The notes under the pieces: model-generated
Seen by the model: only the letters and a program-made list of their open reading frames with translations
Told to the model about the DNA's origin: nothing
The model's database searches: none
DNA from: Dendrocalamus latiflorus
Lineage: Eukaryota > Streptophyta > Magnoliopsida > Poales > Poaceae
Reading direction: 5' to 3'
DNA: 64,000 nucleotides
Assembly (NCBI GenBank): GCA_017311315.1
Contig: CM029626.1
Location: forward strand, 25,717,432 to 25,781,431
Shown here: piece by piece, positions 11,621-20,992 of the stretch
Layout: every line of letters starts with the position of its first letter
How positions within the stretch are numbered: position 1 is the first letter of the stretch
Position numbers and translations under genes: made by a program

Positions 11621-11935
11621 CTCGCCCGTGAGGAGCACCCCCCGCGCGAGGTCAGGGTGGGTGGTCCCTCCCCGAACCTGGGCCGTAGCCGAAAGCCCCG
11701 AGGAGGCCCTCCCCGAGGCAGGAAGGCCGAGGTACAGGAAGGCTCCTCACGGTGCAGCCCTAAACCTCGGCGCCGCCAGCGCCGGTCGCAGGCGGCCCAC
11801 CATGTCCTCGCCACCGAGAGCGCCCGCCTAGGACCCGACCCCGCCTCACGGAGGGGAGACCGGGGATCGGAGGGCGGATTTGACTACGGCAGCCAACCCC
11901 ACGCAGAGCAAGAGCTCCTGCACTATGGCAAGTGG

Positions 11936-11977
11936 TGCGAGGTACACAGCTACGGCGATCATTACACAAGGGCATGC
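11936..11977 (+). other. Variant zinc knuckle, CX2HX4HX4C
   Basis: The residues are C-EV-H-SYGD-H-YTRA-C. As far as I recall, Tat-lineage gag proteins often carry a CX2HX4HX4C knuckle rather than the standard CCHC. It probably binds the element's RNA during packaging. All four metal ligands are present. Confidence 0.75.
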
Positions 11978-12229
11978 ATCGCGGTGATGGAGCTGCGGAG
12001 GGCGACGGCCGGGTCTCGGGCTCCGCCTACTCGTCCCCCCGCCGAAGCCCACGTAGGGCACCCAAGGGATAGCCCCATACGGGCCACCGCAATGGAGGGC
12101 GCGCAGCATCGCACCGTCAACATCATCACCGGAGGCTCCTCTTCAAAAGCCCCCGGGGAGCAGCCGCAACTGTGGATGCCGCCCCGCAACATCACCTTCG
12201 ACTTGAACGACGGCAGGGGCATGGAGTAC

Positions 12230-12650
12230 CCTCACCAAGACCCTCTAGTCATCCAGGCCCACATAGCACACTGTGAAGTCTGGCGCGTCCTTGTCGACGG
12301 GGGAAGCTCCGCGAACATCTTATTCGCAGAAGCCCTCGACCGCATGGCAATCCCCCGAAGCCGGCTAGAGCAGCCAGGAGCTCCACTTCAAGGCTTCGGG
12401 GGTCAACCGCTGCAAGTCCTGGGGCACATGTCCCTTCCTGTCACTTTCCGTCAGGAGGGCAACAAAGGTAACATCCGGACCGAGCATGTCACCTTCGATG
12501 TCGTGGATATCCCGCACCCCTACAACGCCATACTGGGGCGACCCGCCATCAACTCTTTCAAGGCAATCCCGCACCACGCCTTTTTATGTGTAAAGCTCCC
12601 GGGCCCGGAGGGTGTCATCACCATCTTCGGCAACCAGGACTTGGCCAGAC
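12230..12650 (+). other. Aspartic protease domain
   Basis: The catalytic motif is LVDGGSSANILF (Asp codon near 12295), followed about 75-80 residues later by the NAILGRP motif (near 12527) typical of retropepsins. The Asp is followed by GGSS rather than the usual S/TGA, a form I associate with the Tat lineage. The domain would process the polyprotein. No break is seen inside it. Confidence 0.85.
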
Positions 12651-12879
12651 GTGCCGAAGGCGGCAGCCGCGTCCCGCATCGCCCGGTGCATGCCCTCTCC
12701 GGTGCGCCCGGTGATGGGCCCTCCGCTCCCGGGTGGACGCCCAAGCCTCGGCCCGAAGGCGGCGTCAAGAAGGTGCCGCTCCAGGCGGAGGGGCAGTTTG
12801 TGTCCATCGGCGAGGGGCTCCCGCCGGGGGTCGAACGGGAGCTGCTCCGAGTGCTTCAGAACAACATTGACATCTTCGC

Positions 12880-13760
12880 ATGGTCCCCGGAGGACATCAA
12901 GGGCATAGACCGAGCAGTAATCGAGCATCATTTGGCGGTCCGCCCCGACGCCAAGCCGGTCAAGCAAAGGCTCCGGCGTATGTCGATGGATCGGCAGCAG
13001 GCGGCCAAAGCAGAGGTGGCGAAGCTTCTTCGCGCCGGGGTCATCTGCGAGGTCCACCATCCAGAATGGCTCGCCAACCCGGTGCTAGTCAAAAAGGCCA
13101 GCGGGGCCTGGCGCATGTGCATCGACTTCACGGCACTCAACAAGGCGTGCCCGAAGGACAACTACCCCTTGCCGCGCATCGATCAGCTGGTTGACGCCAC
13201 TGCTGGGTGCGAACTCATGAGTTTCCTGGGACGCCTATTCCGGCTACCACCAGGTATACATGGCCGAAGACGATGAGGAGAAGACCAGTTTCATCACACC
13301 ACTTGGGACGTTCTGCTTCGTCAGAATGCCCTTTGGCTTGAAGAATGCAGGCGCTACCTTCACCTGACTCGTCGCCATTGCCCTGGCCGCCCAGCTTGGG
13401 AGGAACATCGAAGCCAATGTCGATGACGTGGTGGTCAAAACTCGGCAACTTGCTCTACACGGCCGGGACCTTCAGGAGACCTTCGACAACCTCCGGAAGC
13501 CGGGCATCAAGCTCAACCCCGACAAGTGTGTCTTCGGGGTACAGGCGGGCAAACTCCTAGGTTTCCTCATGTCCGGGCGAGGCATCCAGGCGAACCCCGA
13601 CAAAGTAGATGCCATCCTGGGTATGGAGCCGCCCAAGACAACGAGGGAGGTTCAGAGGCTCGCGGGCCGCATGGCAGCATTAAGCCGCTTCCTCTCCAGG
13701 GCGGCGGAGCGGGGCGTGCCGTTCTTCAAGACACTCCGCGGGTGTGACGGATTTCGTTGG
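12880..13760 (+). pseudogene. Reverse transcriptase domain, broken
   Basis: Recognisable blocks are the LRRMSMDRQQAAKAEVAKL helix, WRMCIDFTALNKACPKD, NYPLPRIDQLVDATAG, then after the frameshift the block ending in MPFGLKNAGATF, and KLNPDKCVFGVQAGKLLGF. Three lesions lie close together: one extra G at 13228-13230, TGA at 13365-13367 where the family has a sense codon, and Asn in place of Tyr in the YVDD box (NVDD, 13416-13427). With these the domain cannot be active. Whether the lesions are real or partly sequencing errors needs reads. Confidence 0.9.
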
Positions 13761-13839
13761 GACGGAGACTGCGCGAAGGCCTTCGACGAGCTCAAGCAGC
13801 ACCTGGCAAGCCTCCCAACTCTGGTCGCCCCAGCACCAG

Positions 13840-14215
13840 AGGCTCCCCTCCTGCTCTATCTGGCCGCGTCAGCCACCGCGGTCAGCGCCGTCCTCGTCTT
13901 AGAGGAGGGCGCCACGCAGCAGCCCGTCTACTTTGTCTCCGAAGCCCTTCAAGGCGCCAAGACAAGATACACGGAGCTTGAGAAGCTCGCCTACGCGCTG
14001 GTCATGGCCTCCAGGAATCTTCGACATTATTTTCTGGCTCACCCGATCACAGTGCCTTCCTCATTCCCCCTGGCAGAGATGCTACATAACAAGGAGTCCA
14101 CAGGGCGTATCGGTAAATGGGCCGCCGAGCTCGCTCCCTTCTCCTTGACGTATGCTTCGCGGACGGCAATTAAATCCCAAGTCCTGGCGGATTTTCTCCC
14201 CGAATGGACCCCGCC
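13840..14215 (+). other. RNase H domain (first)
   Basis: It has the Ty3/gypsy RNase H pattern: PLLLYLAASATAVSAVLVLEE, then QQPVYFVSEALQGAKTRYTE, LEKLAYALVMASRNLRHYF and KSQVLADFLPEW. The leading residue where many family members have Asp is Ala-Ala-Ser here, so catalysis may be lost and taken over by the second RNase H. Confidence 0.8.
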
Positions 14216-14239
14216 CGCCCAACCCGGCCAGACGCACGA

Positions 14240-14633
14240 TGATCCTGTCTGGACGCTTACAATCGACGGAGCTTATAGCGTCGCCGGCGCGGGCGTAGGG
14301 GCGGTGATCATCACGCCTGAGGGACAGCGTTTGCTGTACTCGGCGTGCCTTGCCTTCCCCGCCACCAACAACACGGCTGAATACGAGGCACTGCTCTTTG
14401 GCCTGGCAAAGCTCAAGGCAGTCGGCGCGAGGCGGGTGTTGGTCCGCACCGACTCGCGCTTGGTGGCCGGCCATGTGGACAAGTCATATCAAGCCAAGGA
14501 CCCTGAGTTGGCCAAATACCTCGCGGCGGTGAGGGCGAGGGAAAGGCACTTTTTGGGTGTCACCGTCAAGGCCATCCCCCGGGTGGAGAATGAGCAAGCC
14601 GACGCCCTCGCCAAGGCGGCCAGCCAGCAACTG
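14240..14633 (+). other. Second RNase H domain (archaeal-like, aRH)
   Basis: Four acidic active-site positions are visible in order: TIDGAYS (D), NNTAEYEALLFGL (E), VRTDSRLVAGH (D) and NEQADALAKAA (D). An additional RNase H of this type between the first RNase H and integrase defines the Tat lineage. The domain itself is uninterrupted and ends at the C10 run. Confidence 0.9.
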
Positions 14634-14643
14634 CCCCCCCCCC
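14634..14643 (+). other. C10 homopolymer with frameshift between aRH and integrase
   Basis: The aRH frame runs into ten C and continues for only 27 more codons to 14723. The integrase frame joins at the same run. Nine C would keep a single frame. It could be an indel mutation, a base-calling error or, less likely, a slippage site. Confidence 0.8.
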
Positions 14644-15957
14644 GAGGGGGCATTCTACGAGGTGTTAGCAAGGGCGGCCATCGCGCAGGACAACCGGGAC
14701 GCGGCACTTGTCCACCGCATTGATCGGCCAGGAGATTGGCGAGAGCCCATTTTCAATTTCTTACAAGGTCTCGCCGAGCCGGAGGACCCTGCCGAACTGC
14801 GACGCTTGCAGCACCGCGCACAGTCCTTCCAGGTGTTCGAAGGGACACTCTACAAGAAAGGGGTTTGCGCGCCGCTCCTGCGCTGCCTCTCGGCTGCGGA
14901 GGGAAACGAACTCTTGGCGGAAATCCACGCGGGCGTGTGCGGATCCCACCTGGCGCCGAGGTCATTAGTTGGCAAGGCGTTCAGACAAGGCTTCTACTGG
15001 CCGACTGCCATCACCGACGCCCAGGACCTCGTCCGTCGGTGCCAAGGGTGCCAGTGGATGGCGCGCATCATCCGCAGGCCCCCGACAAGCCTCAACCCAA
15101 TTCCCCCGGTGTGGCCACTGGCGCGCTGGGGTCTCGATATAGTAGGACCACTTGCCCGAGCTCCAGGGGACCTCCGGTTCGTGGTAGTCGCGCTGGAGTA
15201 TTTCTCCAGATGGCCGGAAGCGATCGCTCTGGCCAAAGTAACTTCTGCGGCCATACAGCGCTTCCTATGGCAAAACATCAAATGTCGCTTCGGTGTGCCT
15301 CGGGAGCTCACGGTCGACAGTGGCCTACAGTTCGACGCCACCCTCTTCAAAGATTATTGTGGCAGCATGGGCATCACCCTCCGATTCACCTCAGTGGGCC
15401 ATCCCCAGTCCAACGGGGCGGTCGAACGGGCGAATGGCGCCATTTCCGCCGCCATCAAGAAGCGCCTGGTTGGATTGCCGAAGGGCAAGTGGCCAAGCGA
15501 GCTTCACAGTGTTCTATGGTCGCTTCGCACAACGCTAACACGCCCGACGGGATTCACGCCGTTTAAACTCCTCTTCGGTGACGAAGCGGTGACGCCCGAG
15601 GAAATCAAGGCCGGCTCGCGAAGGGTCCTCGTCCAAGCACCCGAAGACGAGCGCCGTGTGTCCTTGGACCTCCTCGACGGGATACGGGCAGACGCAGCCC
15701 ACCATGTCGAGAAGTACGCGCGGCAGACAATGCGTACTCGGGACCGCTCTATATGCCCGCGGGGGTTCAAGCCTGGGGATCTTGTCCTCAGAGTAGCGCT
15801 CCAGGCCGAAACCGTTGGCAAGCTGGAGTCCAAGTGGGAAGGCCCGTACATCGTAATAGAGGCATTGCCGAAGGGGGCGTACCGCCTCGCCACGCTCGAA
15901 GGACAAGCCTTCCGGCACACATGGAACGCGGACAGGTTGCGGCGGTACTACGCCTAG
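14644..15957 (+). CDS. Integrase region of the Tat-lineage element (own frame, to TAG at 15955)
   Basis: The frame is open for about 437 codons after the C10 run. The zinc-binding HHCC module is IHAGVCGSH followed by RCQGCQ. The catalytic core has D in WGLDIVGP, D in TVDSGLQFD and E in GAVERANG, with 35 residues between the last two (DX35E). The C-terminal part ends WNADRLRRYYA. The core second block reads VDSGLQ rather than the commoner DNGTQ. It would act in the nucleus, inserting the cDNA and making a 5-bp TSD, which is what is seen. It lacks its own start codon, and upstream breaks make its translation doubtful. Confidence 0.88.
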   Translation, partial: EGAFYEVLARAAIAQDNRDAALVHRIDRPGDWREPIFNFLQGLAEPEDPAELRRLQHRAQSFQVFEGTLYKKGVCAPLLRCLSAAEGNELLAEIHAGVCGSHLAPRSLVGKAFRQGFYWPTAITDAQDLVRRCQGCQWMARIIRRPPTSLNPIPPVWPLARWGLDIVGPLARAPGDLRFVVVALEYFSRWPEAIALAKVTSAAIQRFLWQNIKCRFGVPRELTVDSGLQFDATLFKDYCGSMGITLRFTSVGHPQSNGAVERANGAISAAIKKRLVGLPKGKWPSELHSVLWSLRTTLTRPTGFTPFKLLFGDEAVTPEEIKAGSRRVLVQAPEDERRVSLDLLDGIRADAAHHVEKYARQTMRTRDRSICPRGFKPGDLVLRVALQAETVGKLESKWEGPYIVIEALPKGAYRLATLEGQAFRHTWNADRLRRYYA

Positions 15958-16077
15958 AAGCAGAACAGCAGGCGTAGTGCCACCAGCCCGTTGTTAGGCG
16001 ATGCTCGCCCGCTCAAACGGGAGTTCAATAAAGGTTGCTGTTCCCAGAGCATCCCCTGTCCGCGTTGAGCAGAACAA
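15958..16077 (+). other. Spacer after pol with a possible AATAAA signal
   Basis: 120 bp of non-coding sequence. AATAAA is at 16027-16032 (TTCAATAAAGG). If used it would end transcripts just after pol and well before the 3' LTR. I see no other feature. Confidence 0.35.
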
Positions 16078-17400
16078 AGTCCACGGACTTTAAATAAGAC
16101 GTAGCGTCGAGCCTAGCTCCGCACGCGAGAGTCTGCGGACTATAAATAAGACGTAGCGTCGAGCCTAGCTCCGCACGCACCAGTCCACGGACTTTAAATA
16201 AGACGTAGCGTCGAGCCTAGCTCCGCACGCGAGAGTCTGCGGACTATAAATAAGACGTAGCGTCGAGCCTAGCTCCGCACGCACCAGTCCACGGACTTTA
16301 AATAAGACGTAGCGTCGAGCCTAGCTCCGCACGCGAGAGTCTGCGGACTACAAATAAGACGTAGCGTCGAGCCTAGCTCGGCACGCACCAGTCCACGGAC
16401 TTTAAATAAGACGTAGCGTCGAGCCTAGCTCCGCACGCGAGAGTCTGCGGACTATAAATAAGACGTAGCGTCGAGCCTAGCTCCGCACGCACTAGTCCAC
16501 GAACTTTAAATAAGACGTAGCGTCGAGGTCCGCCTCCGCACGCACTCTACGGAGTATAAATAAGACGCAGCGGGGGGACGCCTCCGCGCGCACTCTAAGG
16601 AGTATAAAGAAGACGTAGAGTCGAGCCTAGCTCCGCACGCACCAGTCCACGGACTTTAAATAAGACGTAGCGTCGAGCCTAGCTCCGCACGCGAGAGTCT
16701 GCGGACTATAAATAAGACGTAGCGTCGAGCCTAGCTCCGCACGCACCAGTCCACGGACTTTAAATAAGACGTAGCGTCGAGCCTAGCTCCGCACGCGAGA
16801 GTCTGCGGACTATAAATAAGACGTAGCCTCGAGCCTAGCTCCGCACACACCAGTCCACGGACTTTAAATAAGACGTAGCGTCGAGGTCCACCTCCGCACG
16901 CACTCTACGGAGTATAAATAAGACGCAGCGGGGGGACGCCTCCGCGCGCACTCTAAGGAGTATAAAGAACACGTAGCGTCGAGCCTAGCTCCGCACGCGA
17001 GAGTCTGCGGACTATAAAGAAGACGTAGCGTCGAGCCTAGCTCCGCACGCACCAGTCCACGGACTTTAAATAAGACGTAGCATCGAGCCTAGCTCCGCAC
17101 GCGAGAGTCTGCGGACTATAAAGAAGACGTACCGTCGAGCCTAGCTCCGCACACACCAGTCCACGGACTTTAAATAAGACGTAGCGTCGAGGTTCGCCTC
17201 CGCACGCGCGAGTCTCCGGACTATAAAGAAGACGTAGCGTCGAGCCTAGCTCCGCACGCAATAGTCCACGGACTTTAAATAAGATGTAGCGTCGAGGTTC
17301 GCCTCCGCACGCGCGAGTCTTCGGACTATAAAGGAAGTCGTTGCGTCGAGGTTCACCTCCGCACGCGCCACTCCACGGAGTATAAACGAGACGCGCAGAC
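16078..17400 (+). repeat. 52-bp tandem array, about 25 copies, in the Tat element 3' region
   Basis: Two alternating 52-bp variants make a 104-bp dimer. One begins AGTCCACGGACTTTAAATAA and the other AGTCTGCGGACTATAAATAA. Both continue GACGTAGCGTCGAGCCTAGC. Each unit opens with a small dyad (AGTCC..GGACT or AGTC....GACT) followed at once by a TATA-like ATAAATA or TAAATA. Near 16530-16610 and 16885-16975 a diverged form with GGAGTATAAA interrupts the alternation. Minus-strand open frames here exist only because of the repeat. Confidence 0.93.
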
Positions 17401-17532
17401 CTGCACTCCGCGTTCGGCGGTAGGTAACACCAAGCATAAGGTACTATTTGGTTCCATTATAAACGCAAAGGGGTTACATGGTTACAAGCGTAGGACGCAG
17501 TGCATCATCCCCCTGCCCTCCCGACCAACCGC
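17401..17532. other. Spacer between the 52-bp array and the antisense gene
   Basis: 132 bp downstream of the antisense gene's stop on the - strand. I see no clear AATAAA on the - strand here. Confidence 0.4.
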
Positions 17533-18291
17533 TCAGCCTTGGCGCGGCGCGGACGAGCCCGCGCCGTCGTCACCACGGCGCTGAAGGACCCCTTCAAGCC
17601 ACTGGAGGAGGTCCCCCTCCCCACGCAACGTCTGCTGCACGGCGACCCTCGCTGCACCTTCCCCGAAGCGGCCCCAGATCCGTTGATGGAAGTTCTGCAG
17701 GCTAGACCCGATGGAACGGATGGCGTCTGACATAACCTCTGGGCGGTCGGGAGGATCCAGTTGAGGGTTCGCTAGCTCATGGGTATGCCTACACCCACGA
17801 GTGTGAAGCAGGGCGAGGGCGAAGCACGCACCAACATAGCCGCAGTGCTCGCCAAAGGTCCTGGCGCCACGAAGAGCAACGCCGGCCCCCTCCTCGATCA
17901 GCCCGAGCGACTCCGACAGGGCCTCCGGCCTGTGCGTAGTGTCCGGCACTCGGACGCACAGATCCCGGAGGGCCTGGTTCAGAGCCTCCATGGCCCGCCA
18001 TGCCGACAGGGACGCATTTTCGAGGACACGGTGGTTCTCGGCAGCAGACTCCGCCAGCTGGGCCTTCTCCCCTTCTAGGACGGCGATCTGCTGCACGAAG
18101 GCGGCGCGCTCCCCAGCCGTGGCGATCTGAGCTTCCGTGGCCTCGAGTTGTGCGGCCACCAGGGCGTCCCCCAGCGCACGAAGTTCTTCATCCTTCGCGG
18201 CAAGAGCAGTGTTTGCTTCGCGGAGGCTGGCTTCCAGAGCCCTCCGCTCCCGGACGCGGGCCTCGTCAAAGGACCGGCCGAGGGCAAGCGT
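17533..18291 (-). CDS. Antisense gene, exon 3 (coiled coil)
   Basis: It follows the acceptor TTTCTGCCAG in phase 0. It starts TLALGRSFDEARVRERRALE and continues for about 70 residues of heptad-like Ala/Leu/Glu sequence (LRALGDALVAAQLEATEAQI, then VLEGEKAQLAESAAENHR). A mixed region then ends in QRRGDDGAGSSAPRQG and TGA at 17535-17533. No stop interrupts it. It may mediate self-association, by analogy with other coiled coils only. Confidence 0.65.
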   Translation of the reverse strand, partial: TLALGRSFDEARVRERRALEASLREANTALAAKDEELRALGDALVAAQLEATEAQIATAGERAAFVQQIAVLEGEKAQLAESAAENHRVLENASLSAWRAMEALNQALRDLCVRVPDTTHRPEALSESLGLIEEGAGVALRGARTFGEHCGYVGACFALALLHTRGCRHTHELANPQLDPPDRPEVMSDAIRSIGSSLQNFHQRIWGRFGEGAARVAVQQTLRGEGDLLQWLEGVLQRRGDDGAGSSAPRQG

Positions 18292-18356
18292 CTGGCAGAA
18301 ACAACAAATCAGCAGGCGTCCAGAAATACCTTACAAACGGAAGCGCACGTATTTAC

Positions 18357-19504
18357 CCTCATCTCGGAGGCCTGCAGCGCGAGCCCTAGGAGGTCCCCCG
18401 CGCATGACGACAGCGCCTCTCGGTTGAGGCCGTTATCGGCACGCTCTGCGGCTGCGGTGAGGTCGCAAAATACCTCCGGGCGAGGCAGGAAGTCCGAGCG
18501 AGCGAGCCCCGGCCCCAAAGCGCCCAGATTTATCGCGGCCACGGCCACGTCAGCAGCAGTAGACACCTGCGGGGCATCCTGCACAAGGCTCCCAACTTCG
18601 CGCATACCTCCGCTGCTCGATCCTTCGCCACGTACGGGAGACGTCGTCTCACCTGATGTCAGCAGAATGAGCGAGCAGATCGGAGAGAGTCTCGCGAAGT
18701 CAGGTGAAGAAAGGGACTCACACCTACCTCCTGCGCCCCTCGTCGCGGTCGGAGGTGGCGCCGGTTCGACCGCCCAGGGGGAGGCAGGCGCCTCGACACT
18801 CGGGGAGAACGTCTTCTCGGCCGTGCCAGACGCCGTAATCCCGCGGCAAGGCCCCGCAACAGCGTATCGACCCCTAGTTGGCGACGGGGACTGCATCCGA
18901 GGGCGTTTCGCCTGCGGTGGCATAGGCGAGTCTTCCACGGCAGGACCAGCTCCAGTCACTGTTGCCCCCACGGCTTCCTCTGTAGGGGGCATGCCCTCGT
19001 CGGCCGCTGCGGTTGATAACACACCTTCCACCGTGGTTGGCTCGCCAGGAACGGCGCCACCCCCCGGGTTGATGAGTTCCAACTCAACGACGGCCGTGAG
19101 GCCAAGCACGGGCTCGTGGGCGTCGGCAGAAGGTGCCGGGGGATCCGCGGCGGTGCGCTCCTCCGAAGCAGTATGGCCAGGCCCACCGCCGGTCGCACGC
19201 CTCGTCTCAGCTGGGCTAGCCACCGGAGGGGCTGCAGGGTCGCGTATGGCGGCCGGGGAACGGGCCCGGTGTCGCGAAGATAGCACCCCCGAAGGGCTAC
19301 CACCGCCCTGAGCGCCCGGAGTCCCGGCGGGAAGCTCTTCTGGCACCGCACGCTCGGGCACGGCAATGCCCACAGCCTCGCAGGTGCGGTTTACCCGCCC
19401 CTACTTAGCCGCCTTGACTGCGGCCTCGCGAGCCCGGTGCTCCTTAAGCGTGTACGGGCCGAGAAGTGCCGCAACCGCGCGCTCCGCATCTTCTAGCTGG
19501 GCCA
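18357..19504 (-). pseudogene. Antisense gene, exon 2 (one in-frame stop)
   Basis: After acceptor GCGCAG the phase matches exon 1 and reads AQLEDAERAVAALLGPYTLK and onward to a TAG at 19403-19401. The frame stays open beyond it to the donor at 18357/18356, giving an Ala/Pro/Gly/Ser-rich stretch of about 350 residues with no recognised domain. A CAG-to-TAG change would explain the stop. An unrecognised small intron is the alternative. Confidence 0.6.
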
Positions 19505-19581
19505 CTGCGCAGGAGATCGCGTCAGTCAGACGGAAGCCAAACAGATACAATGGCGCGCGTAAAGCGTACTGGGCGACTTAC

Positions 19582-20493
19582 AAGGGGCGGACGGCGGCAG
19601 TAGGCGAGACACGGATGGGTCGAACCCATCCTCGCGGGGGCCATTCTGTCCAACATACTTTCCCCGGGAGGAGAGTGGCGCCGCCCCATACATCGTGAAC
19701 TCCTCGGCTAGGTCGCGCACGCTCATTCGACGGGCGACACCGACAAGGCTCTGTAGCTTCTGCGTGTCGTCGATCTCCGCCTTCAGACTCGGCGTGCTAT
19801 TAAACGAGATCGGCCCACCTCGGCAATGCATTCTGCTCTTGTCGGTCACGGTGTAATAGAACCACCACCGCGTCCAGCCGGCCGCCCACTGCCCTGACAA
19901 GGCTGGCACAGGGAACAACGTCGCGCAGGACGCCCGGAGCACGAAGTCCACACCGCCGAAGTTGGACACCGCCCCGTCAAACTTTCTGGGTCGACAGTGT
20001 GCGTCGTGCAGGGTGGCGAATAAGCTCGCGCTGGGACGCCACCCCTCTGTCCGCATCGCCCACGTGAAGACGGCTTGGCGGAGTATCGCGTGGGGCGTCA
20101 ACTGGGCTAGCTCCAACTGGTAGGCCCGCAGGACTTCGCCCACGAACAGCGTGCAGGGCATTCGAAGGCCGGCATCGAAGAACGCCACGAAAACAATAGC
20201 CTCCATGGCCCCGGGCTTCAGCTCCGTCTCGTCCCGACGGGGTAGGCGAGCCCCATTGCGATCCACGATCTTCCCCTCATCCACGAGTCGCTGCAGCGTC
20301 CCTTCAGTCATGCGGCTCTTCCCCAGCACACAGGAGCAGGAGCCTCCCGAGTGCTCCATGGCGTTCCACCACTTGTTGGCGCGCGAGCTCCCCCGCGGCA
20401 CCAATTTGTACTCCTGAGAAGGATGGTCGCCTCGCCCTGGCTAGGCAAGGAACCACTGCGGGGGTGGTAGGCGGCGTCGTCCTGGCTGGCCAT
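19582..20493 (-). CDS. Antisense gene, exon 1 (PF04195-like domain)
   Basis: The likely start is ATG at 20493-20491 (AGCGATGGCC context, MASQDDAAYHPRSG). The domain frame opens just downstream of 20413 with EYKLVPRGSSRANKWW. The two frames differ, so a 1-2-bp indel or a further splice is needed. A good acceptor, TTCTCAG, ends at 20414. The domain covers roughly 20340-19950. The exon ends in CCCCTT|GTAAGT at 19582/19581, leaving one base of the next codon. Confidence 0.65.
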
Positions 20494-20630
20494 CGCTCTT
20501 CGCGACAAGGGAGGAAGATGCAGGCAAAGGAGCAACTGGCGTGAAAATTAGCACGGGCGGAAGCGAAGTGGCAGATCAAAAAGCAAAGCAAGAAAGGGTG
20601 CCTCCACCCCAACACTAGCACCTTATAAAG

Positions 20631-20641
20631 GTCGCTCGCCT
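20631..20641 (-). promoter_or_regulatory. TATA box of the antisense gene (CCTTTATAAGG on the - strand)
   Basis: CTTTATAAGG lies about 140 bp upstream of the ATG at 20493, a normal distance for a plant core promoter. It lies wholly inside the retroelement and points against its main transcript. No experimental support is possible from sequence. Confidence 0.5.
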
Positions 20642-20992
20642 GCCTTGTGGCTCAGCGCACCGACGGATCAAATTCCCAGCGATTCGGCTATCCAAGATTT
20701 GGAACGAAGAACCGCCAGAACCTAGAGGGCCGTGTCAGGTAGGTGGCCAAGCAGCGCACAACGCCCCTACATCTTCAACACGCATCCAACTTCTCGGGGG
20801 ACGAGGCGAACGGCCGCGGTCACGCAACTGCTCACATCCCACGACGCACCAGTCGTGAGTCGCCACGTGCCCCACCTGCAGCAGGGCAGACTGCACGACG
20901 CGACAGCCTGACATCTGCCAGGTCAGGCGTCGGCGTGATTCAAGCCGCCATTAAAAGCGCACTACCAGACTGTAAGGTCACAACAGCCACGG
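20642..20992. other. GC-rich spacer upstream of the antisense promoter
   Basis: About 350 bp between the antisense TATA box and the 66-bp array. There is no domain-like frame on either strand. It probably includes the proximal promoter region of the antisense gene. Confidence 0.4.

Larger units (their letters stand above)
10502..15957 (+). pseudogene. gag-pol polyprotein of the Tat-lineage element, broken
   Basis: The ATG at 10502 sits in good context (AAAAAGATGGC) and opens a 925-codon frame containing gag, zinc knuckle, protease and the first part of reverse transcriptase. The frame breaks at the GGG at 13228-13230, where one extra G stops the RT reading and the original frame ends at 13276. 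RT continues in the next frame, meets an in-frame TGA at 13365-13367, then runs open to 14723 through RNase H and the second RNase H. A run of ten C (14634-14643) shifts the frame again. Integrase continues in a third frame to TAG at 15955-15957. The RT active site reads NVDD (13416-13427) where YVDD is usual. Each domain is recognisable, but the chain cannot be made as one intact product. The element's normal expression form (one ORF or two) is not decidable here. Confidence 0.93.
17533..20493 (-). pseudogene. Antisense spliced gene inside the Tat element (PF04195-like N-terminus, coiled-coil C-terminus)
   Basis: Three blocks on the - strand join in frame through canonical introns. Exon 1 runs to 19582, then an intron 19581-19505 (GTAAGT...GCGCAG, 77 bp). 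Exon 2 is 19504-18357, then an intron 18356-18292 (GTAAAT...CTGCCAG, 65 bp). Exon 3 runs 18291-17533. The first block resembles the putative gypsy-type transposon family PF04195, with AGLRMPCTLFVGEVLRAY and LAQLTPHAILRQAVFTWAM. The last block is a long Ala/Glu/Leu coiled coil. The middle is Pro/Ala/Gly-rich. Grass Tat elements are known to carry such extra antisense frames; their function is unknown. Two defects are seen: a TAG at 19403-19401 in exon 2 and a frame mismatch between the ATG at 20493 and the domain frame near 20405-20425. Confidence 0.7.

Noticed and set aside
14736..15566. 276-codon + frame overlapping integrase
   Set aside because: It lies in the wrong frame of a clear integrase with DDE and HHCC motifs.
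16027..16032. AATAAA as the true end of the Tat element transcript
   Set aside because: The 3' LTR lies 6.6 kb further on and normally holds the end. A single hexamer is weak evidence, so it is noted only as possible.
18148..19311. 387-codon + frame opposite the antisense gene
   Set aside because: The - strand has splice signals in matching phase and a coiled coil. The + frame is Ala/Pro/Ser low-complexity shadow.
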